Below, piece after piece: positions 18,022-30,700 of a stretch of 64,000 nucleotides of DNA. Within the stretch, counting starts at the first letter, position 1. Every line of letters starts with the position of its first letter. The translations under genes were made by a program, and so were the position numbers. The DNA is from Hetaerina americana (taxonomy: Eukaryota > Arthropoda > Insecta > Odonata > Calopterygidae). Location of the stretch: contig JAKTNV010000005.1 of NCBI GenBank assembly GCA_022747635.1, positions 47,303,013 to 47,367,012 on the forward strand. Reading direction: 5' to 3'. The notes beneath the pieces are model-generated. The model saw only the letters and a list, made by a program, of their open reading frames with translations. It ran no database searches and was not told where the DNA came from.

Positions 18022-18599
18022 CTCGAACAAAGTCACTTAATAACTTAGGGCATCGGCTGTGAAGACTCACCATTACCCATAACCTCTTTTCCAGCTCTAG
18101 GTCCCTTAACGTCCTCCAGAACAGTCTTCTTTCACACTCTGTACCTTTTGTCCTTCATATTCCACCCACACATTTTGCCTTTCCGTAATGGAGTTCCATT
18201 CTCTATTTGGATCCCTTCTTGCTCCCTCATTCAGCGCCAACTCACCGAGTTTTCTCTTTCTTCTCTCCTGCTCCTCTTTCACTGTTTACATCTCCTGTTC
18301 ACCTGACCTCTCCAACGACCTTCCCCCGGGAATTAACCCTTTGGTGACATAGTACCTCCATCCCGGCGCACACCACCACCTATTCTCATGTGATCTGGAG
18401 TTTTAGAGCTCGTTTGCGTTTTCGAGGTGGCGTATGGAGGTAATAAAAGACCCTGCTTGATCTTCGCGGCTCTAAATAATAATTGCTCCGGGTTTACATA
18501 CCCGTTACGCCACAAGATGAGGCTGTAATTGTTTTTGAAGGGAAAGGATGGTTAAGCAAATAAGGGGGAAAAGTGGAATGAGAAGAAGAGGGTGAGTTG
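18019..18599. other. Unassigned sequence
   Basis: Moderately GC-rich. The minus strand at about 18060-18300 has a charged open stretch (RRKRKLGELALNEGARRD) that I cannot assign; it could be a further decayed part of the neighbouring LINE. No gene is called. Confidence 0.35.
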
Positions 18600-18800
18600 T
18601 CAAGTATTTCATCCTCCTCTCTCGTTTGCATACGATCGATAGTTTTGCCACGCCGCGCGTTACTACTCGCTCATCTTCCTCCATCCCCTTGCTCTCCGCG
18701 CTTCTTTCCGAAGATCCCCCACCCATCGTTCTTCCTGTTCCATGCGTCCCCACCCTCCCTCTAAGCCCTCCACCTCTGTATTCCCTTAAAAAAACATAGA
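18600..18800. other. Short pyrimidine-rich island
   Basis: C/T-rich plus strand, like the islands at 2.6-3.4 kb and 6.5-7.0 kb. No gene seen. Confidence 0.45.
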
Positions 18801-19923
18801 TATCCACGTTATGAGCCCCTTCGGGTGGCGTAGCCGTAATTATAACGTCGGATTCTTCTCGGTCGCGTCAGTCACTGCCCTCTTTGGCTTACTTTTCGGG
18901 CCGGACTCCTACTGGGGAAGGAGAAAACCTTCCGTGCCAATTAAACCCTTTCGAGTTTTATTAGTCGTGAAAGAGTGTGAAAATGTGTCAAGCCCTTGGT
19001 AATTTTTCAGGAGTAACTGGACGAAGAAGGCCATTCAAGGCGGGAAAGAAATTAAAAATATAGGAAATTCGTTATCAATTTCATGGAAATGAGGTTTTCA
19101 ACTTCAACTGAAAGAGAATTTCAAACGTGTATGCGGCTTACGCTATTTAATACCCCAGTATTTTAAGGGACTAACCATTTCTAATAAGAATTATATATAT
19201 GTTACTCGTATCATATTGGTTTTTAATTGCTAAGTCTACCGATAGATAGGTACAGCTAACAAGTCTACAACTCTTAAGTACATGGAATACACGGAATAAA
19301 TACTAACATATATCAAATAAAAATAAGATGTATAAATAGAGGATGTCAGTTAATAGAAGAACTTGGTGGAGGACTGCGTCACAATTTTAAGTATGGATGT
19401 ATAAATGAAGGCTATTATTATTATTTGGACAACTACCTATAGCTTAAGCGTAGCTTAAGGCAGCTGCATAACCTCGCCTGATCAGGTATAACGCAAAACT
19501 CCATGCTACAATGACCTACTCTCCCATTGCACATGCAATACAAATGACTTCTTTTCATCCAATATTCCTATCCTATACTTCCCGTACCTCGCTTACCTAC
19601 GTACTCATTGTTCTTTGGATTTAACATTCCGTTGGCAATCAAAATGCACTGCATCCACATTTTCTACCTTTTTAGGGTTTCTCCCTCACCATGCATAGCT
19701 CTTTGTTTTCTTATCCTACCGGACATTTTGCCTTTTCCGTTTTTCACCACGTCTACAGGCCAGAACGCCTCAATCTACGCCCATTATTTTACTTCAACAA
19801 CCACGTTGATAGGCATATTGAATTGTATGAAGGGAGGTAGAGGGTATGCGGTGTTTAAGAGGGGCGTTTAATTGTAGTCTACGGTGTTACATTGTGTCTA
19901 CTAAGGCAAGGATAAGCAATGTA
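18801..19923. other. Non-coding DNA
   Basis: AT-rich. Short open frames at 18811-19002 and 19608-19871 carry no recognisable domain. Confidence 0.5.
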
Positions 19924-20837
19924 CGAGGGCGATTCGAAAAGTAAGGTCTCCTATTTTTTTTCATGAAAAATCAAATATATTCTTAACTTTGTGTACATCG
20001 TGCGGATGGCTGAGCATTTAGCTATTTTTAAACATAGTCGCCCAGGCGATTAATCACTTTTTGCATCCTTGTAACCAGCTCTTTAATACCGGCGTGGTAC
20101 CTTTCTCCCGCCGCGTCACGAAGCCAACTGACGACTGCTTTTTGCACTTCCTCGTCTGGTTTGAATTTCTCTCCTCCAAGGTGTTTAATGTTTGCAGGAA
20201 ACATGTGGTAGTCGCTGGGGGAAACGTCCGGGCTATAAGGAGGGTGTTCGATGATATCTCAGCCGAATTCATTGAGTAAGATGGTCGTTTGATGTGACAC
20301 ATGTGGACGTACATTGTCATGATGCAAACACACTCCTTTGGTGAGATACCTTGAGGTAACCGAGGACCTCCGACACAATATTCTGCACAGAGAAGTAGCC
20401 ACTCTATTTATTAAGGCCTTCCTTTATCTCATGAAGGGTAATTCTCCAGTTATTGCGCACCATCTCGTCAATTGGAGCCACCGTTGATGCCGGTAAGCTC
20501 GGCCGCCCCGGCCGCTACTCATCGTGGACGTTTTCCCGGCCATTAGAAAAATCCCTGCACCACTTCCGCACGTTTTTGATATCCATACACTTCCACTAAA
20601 TAGCGATGAATTTATATCGGAGAAGCAGTCGTCAGTTGGCTTCGCGACTTGGCGGGAGAAGGGTACGACGCCGCTATTAAAAAGCTGCTTACAAGGATGC
20701 AAAAAGTGATTGGTCTTTAAGGCAACTATGTAGAAAAGTAGCTAAATGCTCAACCTTCCCAGCGATGTACACAAAGTTGAGAATACATTTGATTTTTTGC
20801 GAAAAAATTAGGGACCTTACTTTTCGAATCGCCCTCG
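19924..20837 (-). mobile_element. Rearranged mariner element with two 3' ends
   Basis: Terminal inverted repeats begin CGAGGGCGATTCGAAAAGTA at 19924 and mirror at 20837. The left flank is TA (19922-19923), while the right flank is TG, probably a mutated TA duplication. The left about 690 bp is a minus-strand mariner transposase reading from the 3' terminus inward. The right about 225 bp (20612-20837) is an inverted copy of the same 3' terminus, including the last transposase codons, and replaces the normal 5' end. The terminal arms therefore form a long imperfect inverted repeat. It looks like a product of aberrant repair of a transposition gap. Confidence 0.85.
20028..20605 (-). pseudogene. 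Mariner transposase, decayed, N-terminus missing
   Basis: On the minus strand the protein can be followed from KNVRKWCRDFSNGRENVHDE, the second HTH segment before the RPGRPS linker (near 20500-20580), through frameshifted sequence, to the catalytic end. HHDNVRPH and PPYSPDVSPSDYHMF supply the second and third catalytic Asp with 34 residues between them, as in DD34D mariner transposases. The C-terminus is GIKELVTRMQKVINRLGDYV, followed by TAA at 20030-20028. Internal stops (after DE before RPGRPS, and within EFG-stop-D) and at least one frameshift inactivate it. The first part of the HTH is lost at the inverted junction. Confidence 0.85.
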
Positions 20838-22279
20838 TGGTACTGTAGCAGTCAGTGTACATCCAAAAGATACCTTGAAGAGATGGCTGCTGAATTATGA
20901 TATTAAAATTCCTATATGTTAGTTACTATTTTGATTAGTATTTAGACGTAGTCCACTCAGTTCTTATATTCTGATTTCTGCCTATCTTTTCTACTGACAT
21001 CTATTTCATGTAATATTTTCAGGGTATTTTTAAACAGCTTGTGCCATTTCCTCATCCGAAGATTTTCTCTCAAAGCAATAGGTTAGCTTATAAGTTCATG
21101 TTATTTGCTCATATGGTACCTACTGATGGTATTGAATGGTGTACCAGTTGTTATTGTTGTACTCTTTATAGTAGGTATGTGCATTTGAAAATTTTATAAA
21201 ACATCAAAGTCTGTTTTTAGAGATCATCACCGTTAAGCGTACTTTAAGGTATTCCAGGCTTACGTAGTCAGCTGTTAGTACATATTCTTTAACTTAACTC
21301 TACTTTCAATTGTTTTTCCGCTTAATTATTCTATCTTGATAGATTGCGCTTAAAAAATAACACAGGGTCTTTCATATATTTTATGATGGTTTTCTCTAGT
21401 TCAATTTTTTTAGTGGCCTCAGATCTTTTCCTGTAGGACATAATCTTGTGATTTGCCTTGAAATAGTAACTCTTCATTATTTTTCGAAGCAAATAAGCAC
21501 CTTCTGTATATTACTAACTCAATCTGCCATACGACCTAAAAAAAAATTGATTACATCATGCATGCCTTCATGGAGATATTTTATATCTATAGAGAAAATG
21601 AACTTATTCATTTCCTGTTATATTATTGAGCTCTGGGACGAGCGTTTTACTCAAGTACTGCCTGTTATTATAACTTTTTATTCCGAAGGGCCGAGGAGAT
21701 ACCAAAAATATCCATGGATGTGCTAGGTGTTTCCATCCATTCAACGCTGTATAAACTATGAGCATGCCTATCTGCTTGCAGATTAGTACGACACAGCTGA
21801 GTAGAACGCGTTATGTTCGGTGAATATATTGAAGAATGATCATCTCAATTCCATTATGGATATGGCAACTGATTCAATGGAAAAGGACGAGAAACTCTTT
21901 TATAATCAGCAGACAAAATAACTGGTTTATCAGCCTGAAACTAGCTGTATATTGAGGTACTCTGCTGATAGATAGACTTTTTTTTACCAATATCATACAA
22001 TCATTTAAATCCCTATGGTGCAAAAGGAGATTATTATAGTAATTTTGACCGGTAATGCGGGCTTGCGGGCATTATTCTTGTTCATTATTACAACTAAAAG
22101 AATTTTCTAAGAAACTATTTCCTTAGTTTCTTATTTTAGTGTTTCTGATTATTAAAGCTGTCGTAAATATTACGATCAGATTGTTATATATATAATTGAT
22201 CAAATGCAATTTGTTTTCTCGTTGATTATGAAGGTTTAGATAAAATTGAGTAACATAATTTAATATATTACAGAGGATG
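20838..22279. other. AT-rich non-coding DNA
   Basis: No gene or recognised repeat. A 92-codon open frame at 21448-21726 resembles nothing I recognise. Confidence 0.5.
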
Positions 22280-23165
22280 GGAGTAAAATGGTAGGATAGG
22301 CGCCTTGTCCGCAACCCTTCCACGTTTCAGACAGTTTAGGCAACTGATACAGATGGAGTTTCGGGATGCTTGTTCGGGATGGAGAGTCAGGGCGAGATGG
22401 GCAGTGATAGTGAGAGGAGTGATACTCAGATATCCGTTATCATCCGTGGTTTTGGACACATGGGAGGAGGCAATAGTAAAAAATGCATGAGAATAACCGA
22501 AGATAGGAGTGAAAGCTAGCGAGTAATTCATAAAATCAGTTAGTTTCGCGGATGATGACACTTTTGTTAGTCAGTAAGCCAAGGGATTAAAATCAGCGCT
22601 GAGCGCATTATAAAATTAGTGTGATAGGTATGTGATGAGAATCAATGCACCGAATGAAGAAAGTAGCCGATGACAGGAAAGTTAACTATGGATGCTAGAG
22701 AAAGAATAGTTAACACTTTGATATGGAGGGTGGTTTTGTACAGTGCGGAAATGTCATTGTTGAAGCAAGGTGATAGGCACAGTTTTGAAGGGTTTCTTTA
22801 GGGGTGAGAACGGGGGATTGAAAAAGTAATATACGTAGACGGAAATGAAAACAAACGAAGATCTAAGCATGTTGGAACAGTCTATACAATTGTTTGAAGA
22901 AATCTCACGTAGTTGGGGTAAGTTGGATGCATAGAATTTTCATTGGCGTAGAGTGTTGGAAACTAGGATGGAGAGTATGGCTTTAGACAACCTAGGTAGA
23001 GGAAGTAAGAGGATTAGTTATTTAGACGGAATAAATCCAGGTAGAATATATGAGGAATAGAACAAAGCTTAAATGTAGTGTGGAGTGTCAGGGTGTGTCT
23101 CAGTGGGTTAGGCTAGAAATGTGGGAGTCCTGAGTCTATATTCATCCAAAACCAACCTTAAAAAT
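22280..23165 (+). mobile_element. Decayed non-LTR retrotransposon (RT palm to 3' tail)
   Basis: Plus-strand remnant with many stops and shifts. Readable pieces are the sequence before the RT palm (ILRYPLSSVVLDTWEEAIVKNA, 22429-22490), the catalytic box FIKSVSFADDDTFVSQ (22527-22574), and the post-RT region RIVNTLIWRVVLYSAEMSLLKQGD near 22697-22770, which corresponds to KRFVKTLIWSVAIYGAETWSLKQED in the copy at 43884-44324. It ends in the family tail CATCCAAAACCAACCTTAA at about 23145-23165. It is 5'-truncated and clearly dead. Confidence 0.75.
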
Positions 23166-25518
23166 AAGTCAACCGAAAATAATAATGGCATTTTTACATC
23201 TCCGTTTTTATAGATTTCATGTTCTTAAATTAATTTGACGTATTCATGAGAGGCAACAAAACAATTGAAGTGGCATCTGATTTTGCTCTGGACTATTTTA
23301 CGTACCTTAGATGACCACATAATCTGGTTAGCATTTTAAATGAACCATTAGGTATTTCAGACCAAATTTAAACCAAATATATTTGACTTCCAATTTTCTT
23401 ACCGACAGAAATATCATCAACTGCTATGAAATAAAATCAGGCATAAAAGGGAGCACGTTGGAAAAACCAATTACAACCCGTAAAACACAAATATATGCTT
23501 GTATTTTTTTAAACTTTTCTGGCATGGAATGAATTAACGAATGCGATTATTTGGTTTTTATTCGTATATCAAAGCATTAAGTAATAAGAGGGAGAACAAA
23601 GTGTGAGAAGAAAGAGAACATTTATTTGTGAATGGTATTCCCAATGTTAATGCCCTCTGTTTTGGAAAGTACCAATTTCACAATTGGATTAGTCTGAGCA
23701 GGAAAGGCATACTTTTTTAAATAAAAAAATTTAGCCTCATAATCAATACTTCAGAGACCCGGATATTTTGAGCACATATGTACCTGCTTGTATTATTCTT
23801 TCGACGGCTGGATTTTGGTAGTGATTATTAGATTTTACGCAGTTTGTGTTCAGACTGATTTTAATGAAAATAGCAGGTGTTAGTTGAGGCTTTGTGCAGA
23901 TATAGTTACGAGAAAAAATCAATATAAGAATGGATAACAAAAATTTGTACTTACATTTCGAACTTTTTGAGGTGCTAATCGTAATATTTTTTGAGGAAAG
24001 TATTGGCCAAATAATTTAAGGAGCGGGATATGTGTAAGTAAATTTGCGCCCTAAAAATTATCTTAAAATGTTGGCTTCCCTTGAAGACTTTGAAAGAAAT
24101 ATCTTAAAACTGAGTCATCTGGCACTAAGGGTATATTGTCGATTTCGAATATATAGTATTAGAATATATACTTCGACAAATAAACAAATATTTTTGGGTG
24201 TTGCTTTAGCCCTATTGAAATCGGAAAGTAAGGAAGGATGTTTACACACAATCTAGTAATTTTTATATCAAATAGGTATTTAAACAATTTAAAGTTTATT
24301 AAAAATGGTTGTAGTCATGCAAATTTTACTTACGGATCCCGTAAGATTTTCCTCACCTGATTGCATGTAAGAAATCTATGTAAATAACCCTGTTCACAGG
24401 GGTCTATAAAAGTTGTGTCCTCTGACAAAAATTATTTTATGACCAGATTAGAGAGAAATATTTTTACGGATATCGCTGAAAGTTATGGGACCAAGAAAAG
24501 AGAAAAAGGAAAAGAGATATCTATTTATAGAATTCAAGAATTTCATTTTGCAGTGAAGCGCAGAATGAGAGTTAAGCTGGGAAAATAAATCAGGGAAATG
24601 GTCGAGGAAAACTTCGTGAAAATGCCACAGAAACAAATAGATTACTTGCAAAGGACAAACGTGAATTAAAAACGGAGAATCAAAAGTTAAAGCAAGAATT
24701 TTTAATTTGTGGCAAGTTTAGGGTTGTTATTTTCTTAAGCAAAAAGGTTTATTCAATTTCATATCGATATAGGTAATTGGAACAGCTTATTTATTTTCAT
24801 GAATAACCACCTTTTTGGTCATAATGTAATGTAATTTCTAACATAATTAAATTTGATATAAGAATAAAATCATCATTTTGTACTAGAAAGCATGACAAAT
24901 AACCATTTAATTCGTATTCTTATGCATGCGGAGGGCATCAGGTTTGAAGAAATAGCTCTTGGTCATTACATTTCTTTTTATTTTCGTATCCATTGGAATC
25001 GGCTAACTGTATTTTACGTGCTCCCCACTTTCTGTTCCCATTGAGGAAGAAGCTGAAAAAAGTAAGTTTAGTTAATATGGGTGGCTTTTATCCGCACATG
25101 TAGTCGTAAAGGATGGTATGAATGGTAACTTTTATCCATAAAAATTTCCAGATTTTGATTTAAAACTCAATATTTAGTTTCGAAAAAACATCTTTTCCTC
25201 ATTCTCTACGTATCATTTTAGAGGTATTTTTGATTTTATTGTGGATACAGGTCAGTAACCTTCCTCACAGTAAATAATAGGTGTGCTCACATTAAGCAAA
25301 AACTTCTTTGAGGATAACTTGGACAAAGTTATGAAAACACTACATTCGGTAAATATCGGAAAAAAAGGAAGATGCAAAAAGTTGCTCAAAATAACAAAAT
25401 CGTATAATTAAAAGACTTAATGTAGTAAAATTTACCCCGAGATGGATATTGTAAAACAATTGTGGAGACATGGAAAATACACATAAAAGTAAATCTTTGG
25501 AAAGTACGAGGTCTCAAA
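23166..25518. other. AT-rich non-coding DNA
   Basis: About 2.3 kb of AT-rich sequence without recognisable gene or repeat. Confidence 0.55.
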
Positions 25519-25762
25519 ATGAGAAAAGTTCGCAGTGAATTCTTCTCGGGATTTCATCCGGGTAATCTCCTCCATCTCCATCGCTGCCGACGTTTCGATG
25601 AAATCCTTTTCCATCGTCATCGGCCCTGATGACGATGGAAAAGGATTTCATCGAAACGTCGGCAGCGATGGAGATGGAGGAGATTACCCGGATGAAATCC
25701 CGAGAAGAATTCACTGACATCATCCGCCGGGAGAAATTGAAGTCCTACATGAGAAAAGTTCG
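25519..25762. repeat. Palindromic insert flanked by 14-bp direct repeats
   Basis: The direct repeat ATGAGAAAAGTTCG occurs at 25519-25532 and 25749-25762 and looks like a target-site duplication. The 216-bp insert starts with a palindrome, 25533-25716, with arms of about 89 bp that appear perfect and a 6-base centre GGCCCT. A 32-bp non-palindromic end follows. Near the centre are CTGATGA (25626-25632), a 7-bp hairpin GATGGAA/TTTCATC and GAAAC (25653-25657), which resemble the core of a hammerhead ribozyme as found in Penelope-like elements. No protein is encoded. Confidence 0.8.
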
Positions 25763-26759
25763 TTTACTCTTGTAAAAACGTTCACATATGGTGTTGGTTG
25801 CTAAGAATCTCAATTGTATATATACTGAATGTTTTCCTCAGACAGCTATATAAAATTGTTTATTTCAATGAATGTAATATTTAAGAAATTTTCTGAACCT
25901 ATGAATCAAATATTGCTGGGGTTCTTTAATGTTTCTTTAGATTCAGCTTGCATTATACAAAAATGTAAATGAAATATCCTATGACAGGTTTAATTAAGTT
26001 AAAAGTTGTATGTGTTGCTATTGTTTCAATTCGCAGCATGTGAACGCTAGCAAAATCTCCTCCGGGAAAATCTGATATTGCCGCCTCACTCTAGTTAACA
26101 AATCATTTGGAATATTTGTCTCCTAAAGAAGCTATGGGTCTGACTGAACATGCATGAAAATTAACTTAAACTCGAATAGGTGTATGCAGTTATTAAATTG
26201 ATTCAATTTTTCTCGCTAAATGTTTGTTTTTAACAATAAAACCTGAGGATTTTGTTATTAAAAAATACTTTTCTTACGAAAAATAGTGGTGGATTTAAAA
26301 TAAAAGCAATAAAACAATTGACTTCACAATGGCGCTTAATTGAAATTAACATTATAATTTTCCTTTTGTTATTTCAAGGCGTTGCGTTCAGACACTGCTT
26401 AATTAAGTCGACAAATAATTAAATAAATAATTTATTATTTCGCGTAATCGCATTGAGGCTGCACAATCGCGTTTCTTTAAATTACATACATTCTGAAGAA
26501 ATCAATCATTGAGGTGCAGTTGACACAAGCACAGAGGCTAAAAATTAGGTCCCTGATTTAATCTGCCAAAACCGGTCGTAGGCAGCTACACAAAAACTAT
26601 GAATTTTTGACAATCCTGTAAGGGCAACGGTGATGGTTTGATTCTGTCTATTTAACTTTGTGGTGTTTCTGCCCCGTGACCCCAACTTCGGCGTAGAGAA
26701 GTTTCCCCAGGCAACAACACAACAAGTTACTGCCCAGGATTCCGCATAAACTCCTCTTC
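25763..26759. other. AT-rich non-coding DNA
   Basis: Nothing recognisable was seen on either strand. Confidence 0.55.
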
Positions 26760-28560
26760 GTCACCCTTCCACTTCGTTCCCAACCCCTCCAACGTCCTTT
26801 ACCCATGCATCCCTCCCCTCGCGCATGACCCTAACTCTACCCCTTACACTCGCATGTCCTTTCCATTTCCCTTCCCCTTTCTCCACCTCCCGCCTCCTCT
26901 GGGCCTCAAAACGGGAACCCTTTTCTCTGTTCCCTCTATGGTATATCCCCCGCCACCTCACCATTCCTTAGCTTTCATCATCCTTCAAGGAAAAATAAAA
27001 ATAAAACAAAAATCTTATCCTTCTTTTAACTCGTGAGAGCGTTGCTTTCCCTCTCCTATTCCTTACCCCGTTCCTCTCGAAAGCCGGCCCGGCTACCCGC
27101 CCCCCGCTTCCCCCAAAAACTCCTTCCTCTCTCTTCCCCTAATTCCCCAAGCCATTTTCCCACTCTCCCCTTCCCCCCCTCACCCGTCCGCCTACCCGAA
27201 ACCTCGCGAAACTTTGGGCCGTTCTTATTCTTCAAAACCTTGCTCGTCGAGACATTTTGCTTTCCACCCGAGTCACCGCCTTGAATAGGAGGCTGCTTGA
27301 TCCTTTAATGGAGGCTCTTAAAGGAGGAGGAAAGGGGGGAGAGCGGAGGGAGGAGCGAGAGGCGTGTTTTGGTGTGTATGTGTGTGTGTGTGTTTGATGG
27401 AGAGGGGGAAGTGAGCCGAGAGGAGTGAGGCCTGAATGGGATTGGAGGGAGGGGGTGGAAATGGTGGGGTTGAGGACACGCGAAGACACGGGGGAAGACG
27501 CGTTGGAAAGGACAGGGGAGGGGAAATAGGGGGGTCCACGTCAAGGGAAGGGATGGAGTCTCTCTTTCTCTAGATGTACACAATGAGTGAGACAAAAGAT
27601 GTCGGCGGGTTGTATGTAGGAAGAGTGGGCAGGCGAGGAGGTGAAGGGAACGGAGGGTACGAGGAAGTCGACGGGCGTATTTCGGAACCTCGCAGGGGAT
27701 TGAGGCATGGGGGGTGGCAGGGGGCGAGATGGATATCGGATGGAGAAGGGAAATAGATTGGAAAAGCCGAAAAAAGGGTTTAGACGTGCGGAGAGGGGAC
27801 GAGAAGGGTAAGGAATTCTCGAAAGACGCACGGGAGCGGCGATGCAGAACGGGAGACGCGATAGAGCGAGCGAGCTATAGTTAGATTAGCAAAAGTGGAC
27901 CCTTCGAGGAAGCCTCCGGAAAGAGGGAGAGGTTTTGGAGTAGAATCGATGATGCTCCGGGAAAGTTCTTGAAATAATCATCTGAAGGGGGGAGAGTTTG
28001 AGAGGGGTTAGTTGTGGAAGGGGTTGATTGGGAGGAGATCTCAGTAGCTACGGGCAGTGTAAAAAAAATCGCAACGCAAATGCAGGAATCGTGAATTGAA
28101 TACAAAAGGCCTACTAATAGTTCGGTGAGATGGAGATCGTATGGAGTGCGGGGGGAACAGAGCGGCTTTGATTCTTCGATCGAAATGAGATGAGGCGCAT
28201 ATGAAGGACAAATGAATGGGTAGATTGCTCGCGAGACAAGTGTGATATTGGATTGTGTTTATAGGAGTGAGTAGAGGGATGATTAACTTGGAGAAGGAAC
28301 GGAAATTTCGCTAGGTGGAAGGATAAAAGGGAGTATTGTGTGATTAAACTTTGAGGAGTTGAAGAATATTAGAAGGGAATTCATCGAAGAGAGGAATGGA
28401 ACTGGCGAATTCCCCATCGCCATTCATCAAGAGGATGTGGGGTTTCTAGGGCTAAGGGAGAACTCCTGGAGGGAAAGGAGAATTACGGTTGGTGGGGGAG
28501 GAACCGAAGGAAAATGGATCTGATGGAGAAAATGACGAGGTGGATGCGAAAGACAAGTTA
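26760..28560. other. Large island switching from pyrimidine-rich to purine-rich
   Basis: The plus strand is C/T-rich from 26760 to about 27280, then abruptly G/A-rich from about 27290 to 27850 and more weakly to 28560. A (TG)n run lies at about 27371-27394. Many open frames overlap on both strands, with compositions explained by the skew. No domain found. Confidence 0.5.
27371..27394. repeat. (TG)n microsatellite
   Basis: Short run of TG dinucleotides with one TA interruption, within the purine-rich half of the island. Confidence 0.7.
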
Positions 28561-29595
28561 ATTAAAAGTTAAATGGGTTTATAAATATGCTATTAAATAA
28601 ATTGGTGAGCATGGTGATCGTTTTTCAGCTCTCGTTAATATTTTTTCCCAGTTTCACTTTCCGGGAAACGAAAGCGTTTGCCCTAGATAATGCATGTTGC
28701 TTCATTAATTATTTTCATTATATTAAAACTCAAAATTAGGCTTCGATTTTGGCCAGCGATAAATGATAGCTGTAAAGCTCCATTTCCAGCAAATTTCCTT
28801 TTGATTTCTGCAGTGCTGTTTCTCTCCGCCCTAACTCCAAAAGTTTACTCATACTTGTACACTCATTCACTCATTTTAATTCCACATTCCGCTCTCTTCC
28901 GACTTTCAATCACTAGATATTTATTTCTCTCTCCCTATTAAGCGATCAGCAGCGATCAATCAATATCATCTTCGATGACTAAAATACCAATCAGAAAGAA
29001 GTCAGAATGATAGACGTGTGCACATACTAGGAATGAGGCTTGAGAGGTTTTGTGGAAATTGAGCGTTACTTGGCCGTGCCATGTAAACAGATTAGTAACG
29101 ATATAGATGACATCCTGTGATATCCTTTGATCCATCACTTCTATTCCCAGCACTGTCTCTTTGACGGAAACTTAATGCATTTTCTAATTGGTAAATTTGA
29201 GCCTGTTTATTGATTCATAGGACGGCTAATTACTACTGTTTCGTCCTTGTCAACACACTAGTACAATGATTTAGTACACAGAAATCTGTGATGTATAAGA
29301 CATGACATGGTGATACTGTAGTTTGATAGATATTTGAAAAATGTTTTGCTTGATTTCAGTTTTTTTTGCTACTCACGGTTGTCTCGTTGGTCTCTAAAAT
29401 TCATTCACCGCGATGAATGTGTTTCCTTCAAGCGCATGTTCCGCGATCTAAGTTTCCCTTCATTTCAACTCTGAAAAACACTGAGAATGCATGAATATTT
29501 TTCTTGAGTTTGACTTTCCACTTCCCCTTTAAATGTGGGTATGCAGGTGACGCGTTCATCACGCCACCACTAACTCCCTTAGCTTTGCGTGTAAA
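28561..29595. other. AT-rich non-coding DNA
   Basis: No gene or repeat recognised. Confidence 0.5.
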
Positions 29596-30700
29596 CTACG
29601 AACCGATTTGATCATAAGTCCTCCCTCCGTTCCCGTTGGAGTTGCCATTGAAAAGCAGGGGAGGGATGAATGATATATTAGCGAGAGACCTCGTGGTCAC
29701 CACCGGTGCCTTTGAATTAAATGTCACACCGCTAACCCGTTGGCTGGCATTGGATCTAGGAAGATCATTCAACCCATGTCGAGGCCGGATTTCGTCTCGA
29801 ATGCCCGTGCCGAGCACCCTATCGTGGGGAACGAGGGAGAGGCATTGCGCTTTCCAAATCCCCATTCTCTCAAAACTCTGGTACTCTTGTGCTCCCATAT
29901 TTCAATAGCTCGTAACAGTAGGCATAGGAGTAAGCTGAAGAGGAGGGTGAGTTTCATATGGCGGATGGTATGGCAATCGAAATGTCCGCGAACCTCTCCT
30001 CCCCAGGGGCAAAAGGGCGCAGTGGGTGGGGATTGAATGAAAGGGCAAGGAATGGAATAGCGAGATGTGAGGTTTACCCAGAGGGAGAAAACGACCCTGG
30101 AAGTGATCAACCGCTCTGGAGACCACTAATTAACAGCCAAATGAAATAATAACAAGTGGTAAGAGGATCGGGGAGTGGGTGGGTGGTTACGGACCTCTGA
30201 AGTGACATAACGAGGGGACTCAGGTGGACGGTCGGGTGGAAGGAAGGGGTGGGTCTGCTGCGTCCGACGAAAGGGATTGCGAGAGATGGATAACAGGGTA
30301 TCCCCGAGGGAAGGTAGAGATGTCTCGCGGTGGGAGGCCGGAAACGGGACGTTTTGGGAGGGTGGGTGGTTCAAATTATTTTTCGGGTCGGAGGAAGTCA
30401 GTATTGTTCAAGGGGATTAATCGATGAGGAGGGATGGGGAGAGCTGGCACGTGAGGGCCTACAAGGAACGTGGGCGTATTGCTCGCCTCTAAGACGATTA
30501 CCTTCTCATCGGCGGAGCTACCAGAACGTTTAGCTTTGGTCTTAGAGTGCTCCCTTGTGTCTTACGAGAGCGGTGCCAGGTTTTTTCTGAGATTTAGTAA
30601 CGAATCACAAACTACTCTCCAACGTTTTTTGGACCTTCAGCGTTGGAAATACGTGACAGTAAGAGGAGCGGAAACGCTGTGGGGGGATATAAAACAGTAT
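29596..30700. other. GC-richer, mostly purine-biased region
   Basis: From about 29930 to 30430 the plus strand is G/A-rich. Overlapping open frames of 60-113 codons on both strands carry no recognisable domain. An unrecognised lineage-specific exon cannot be excluded. Confidence 0.4.
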
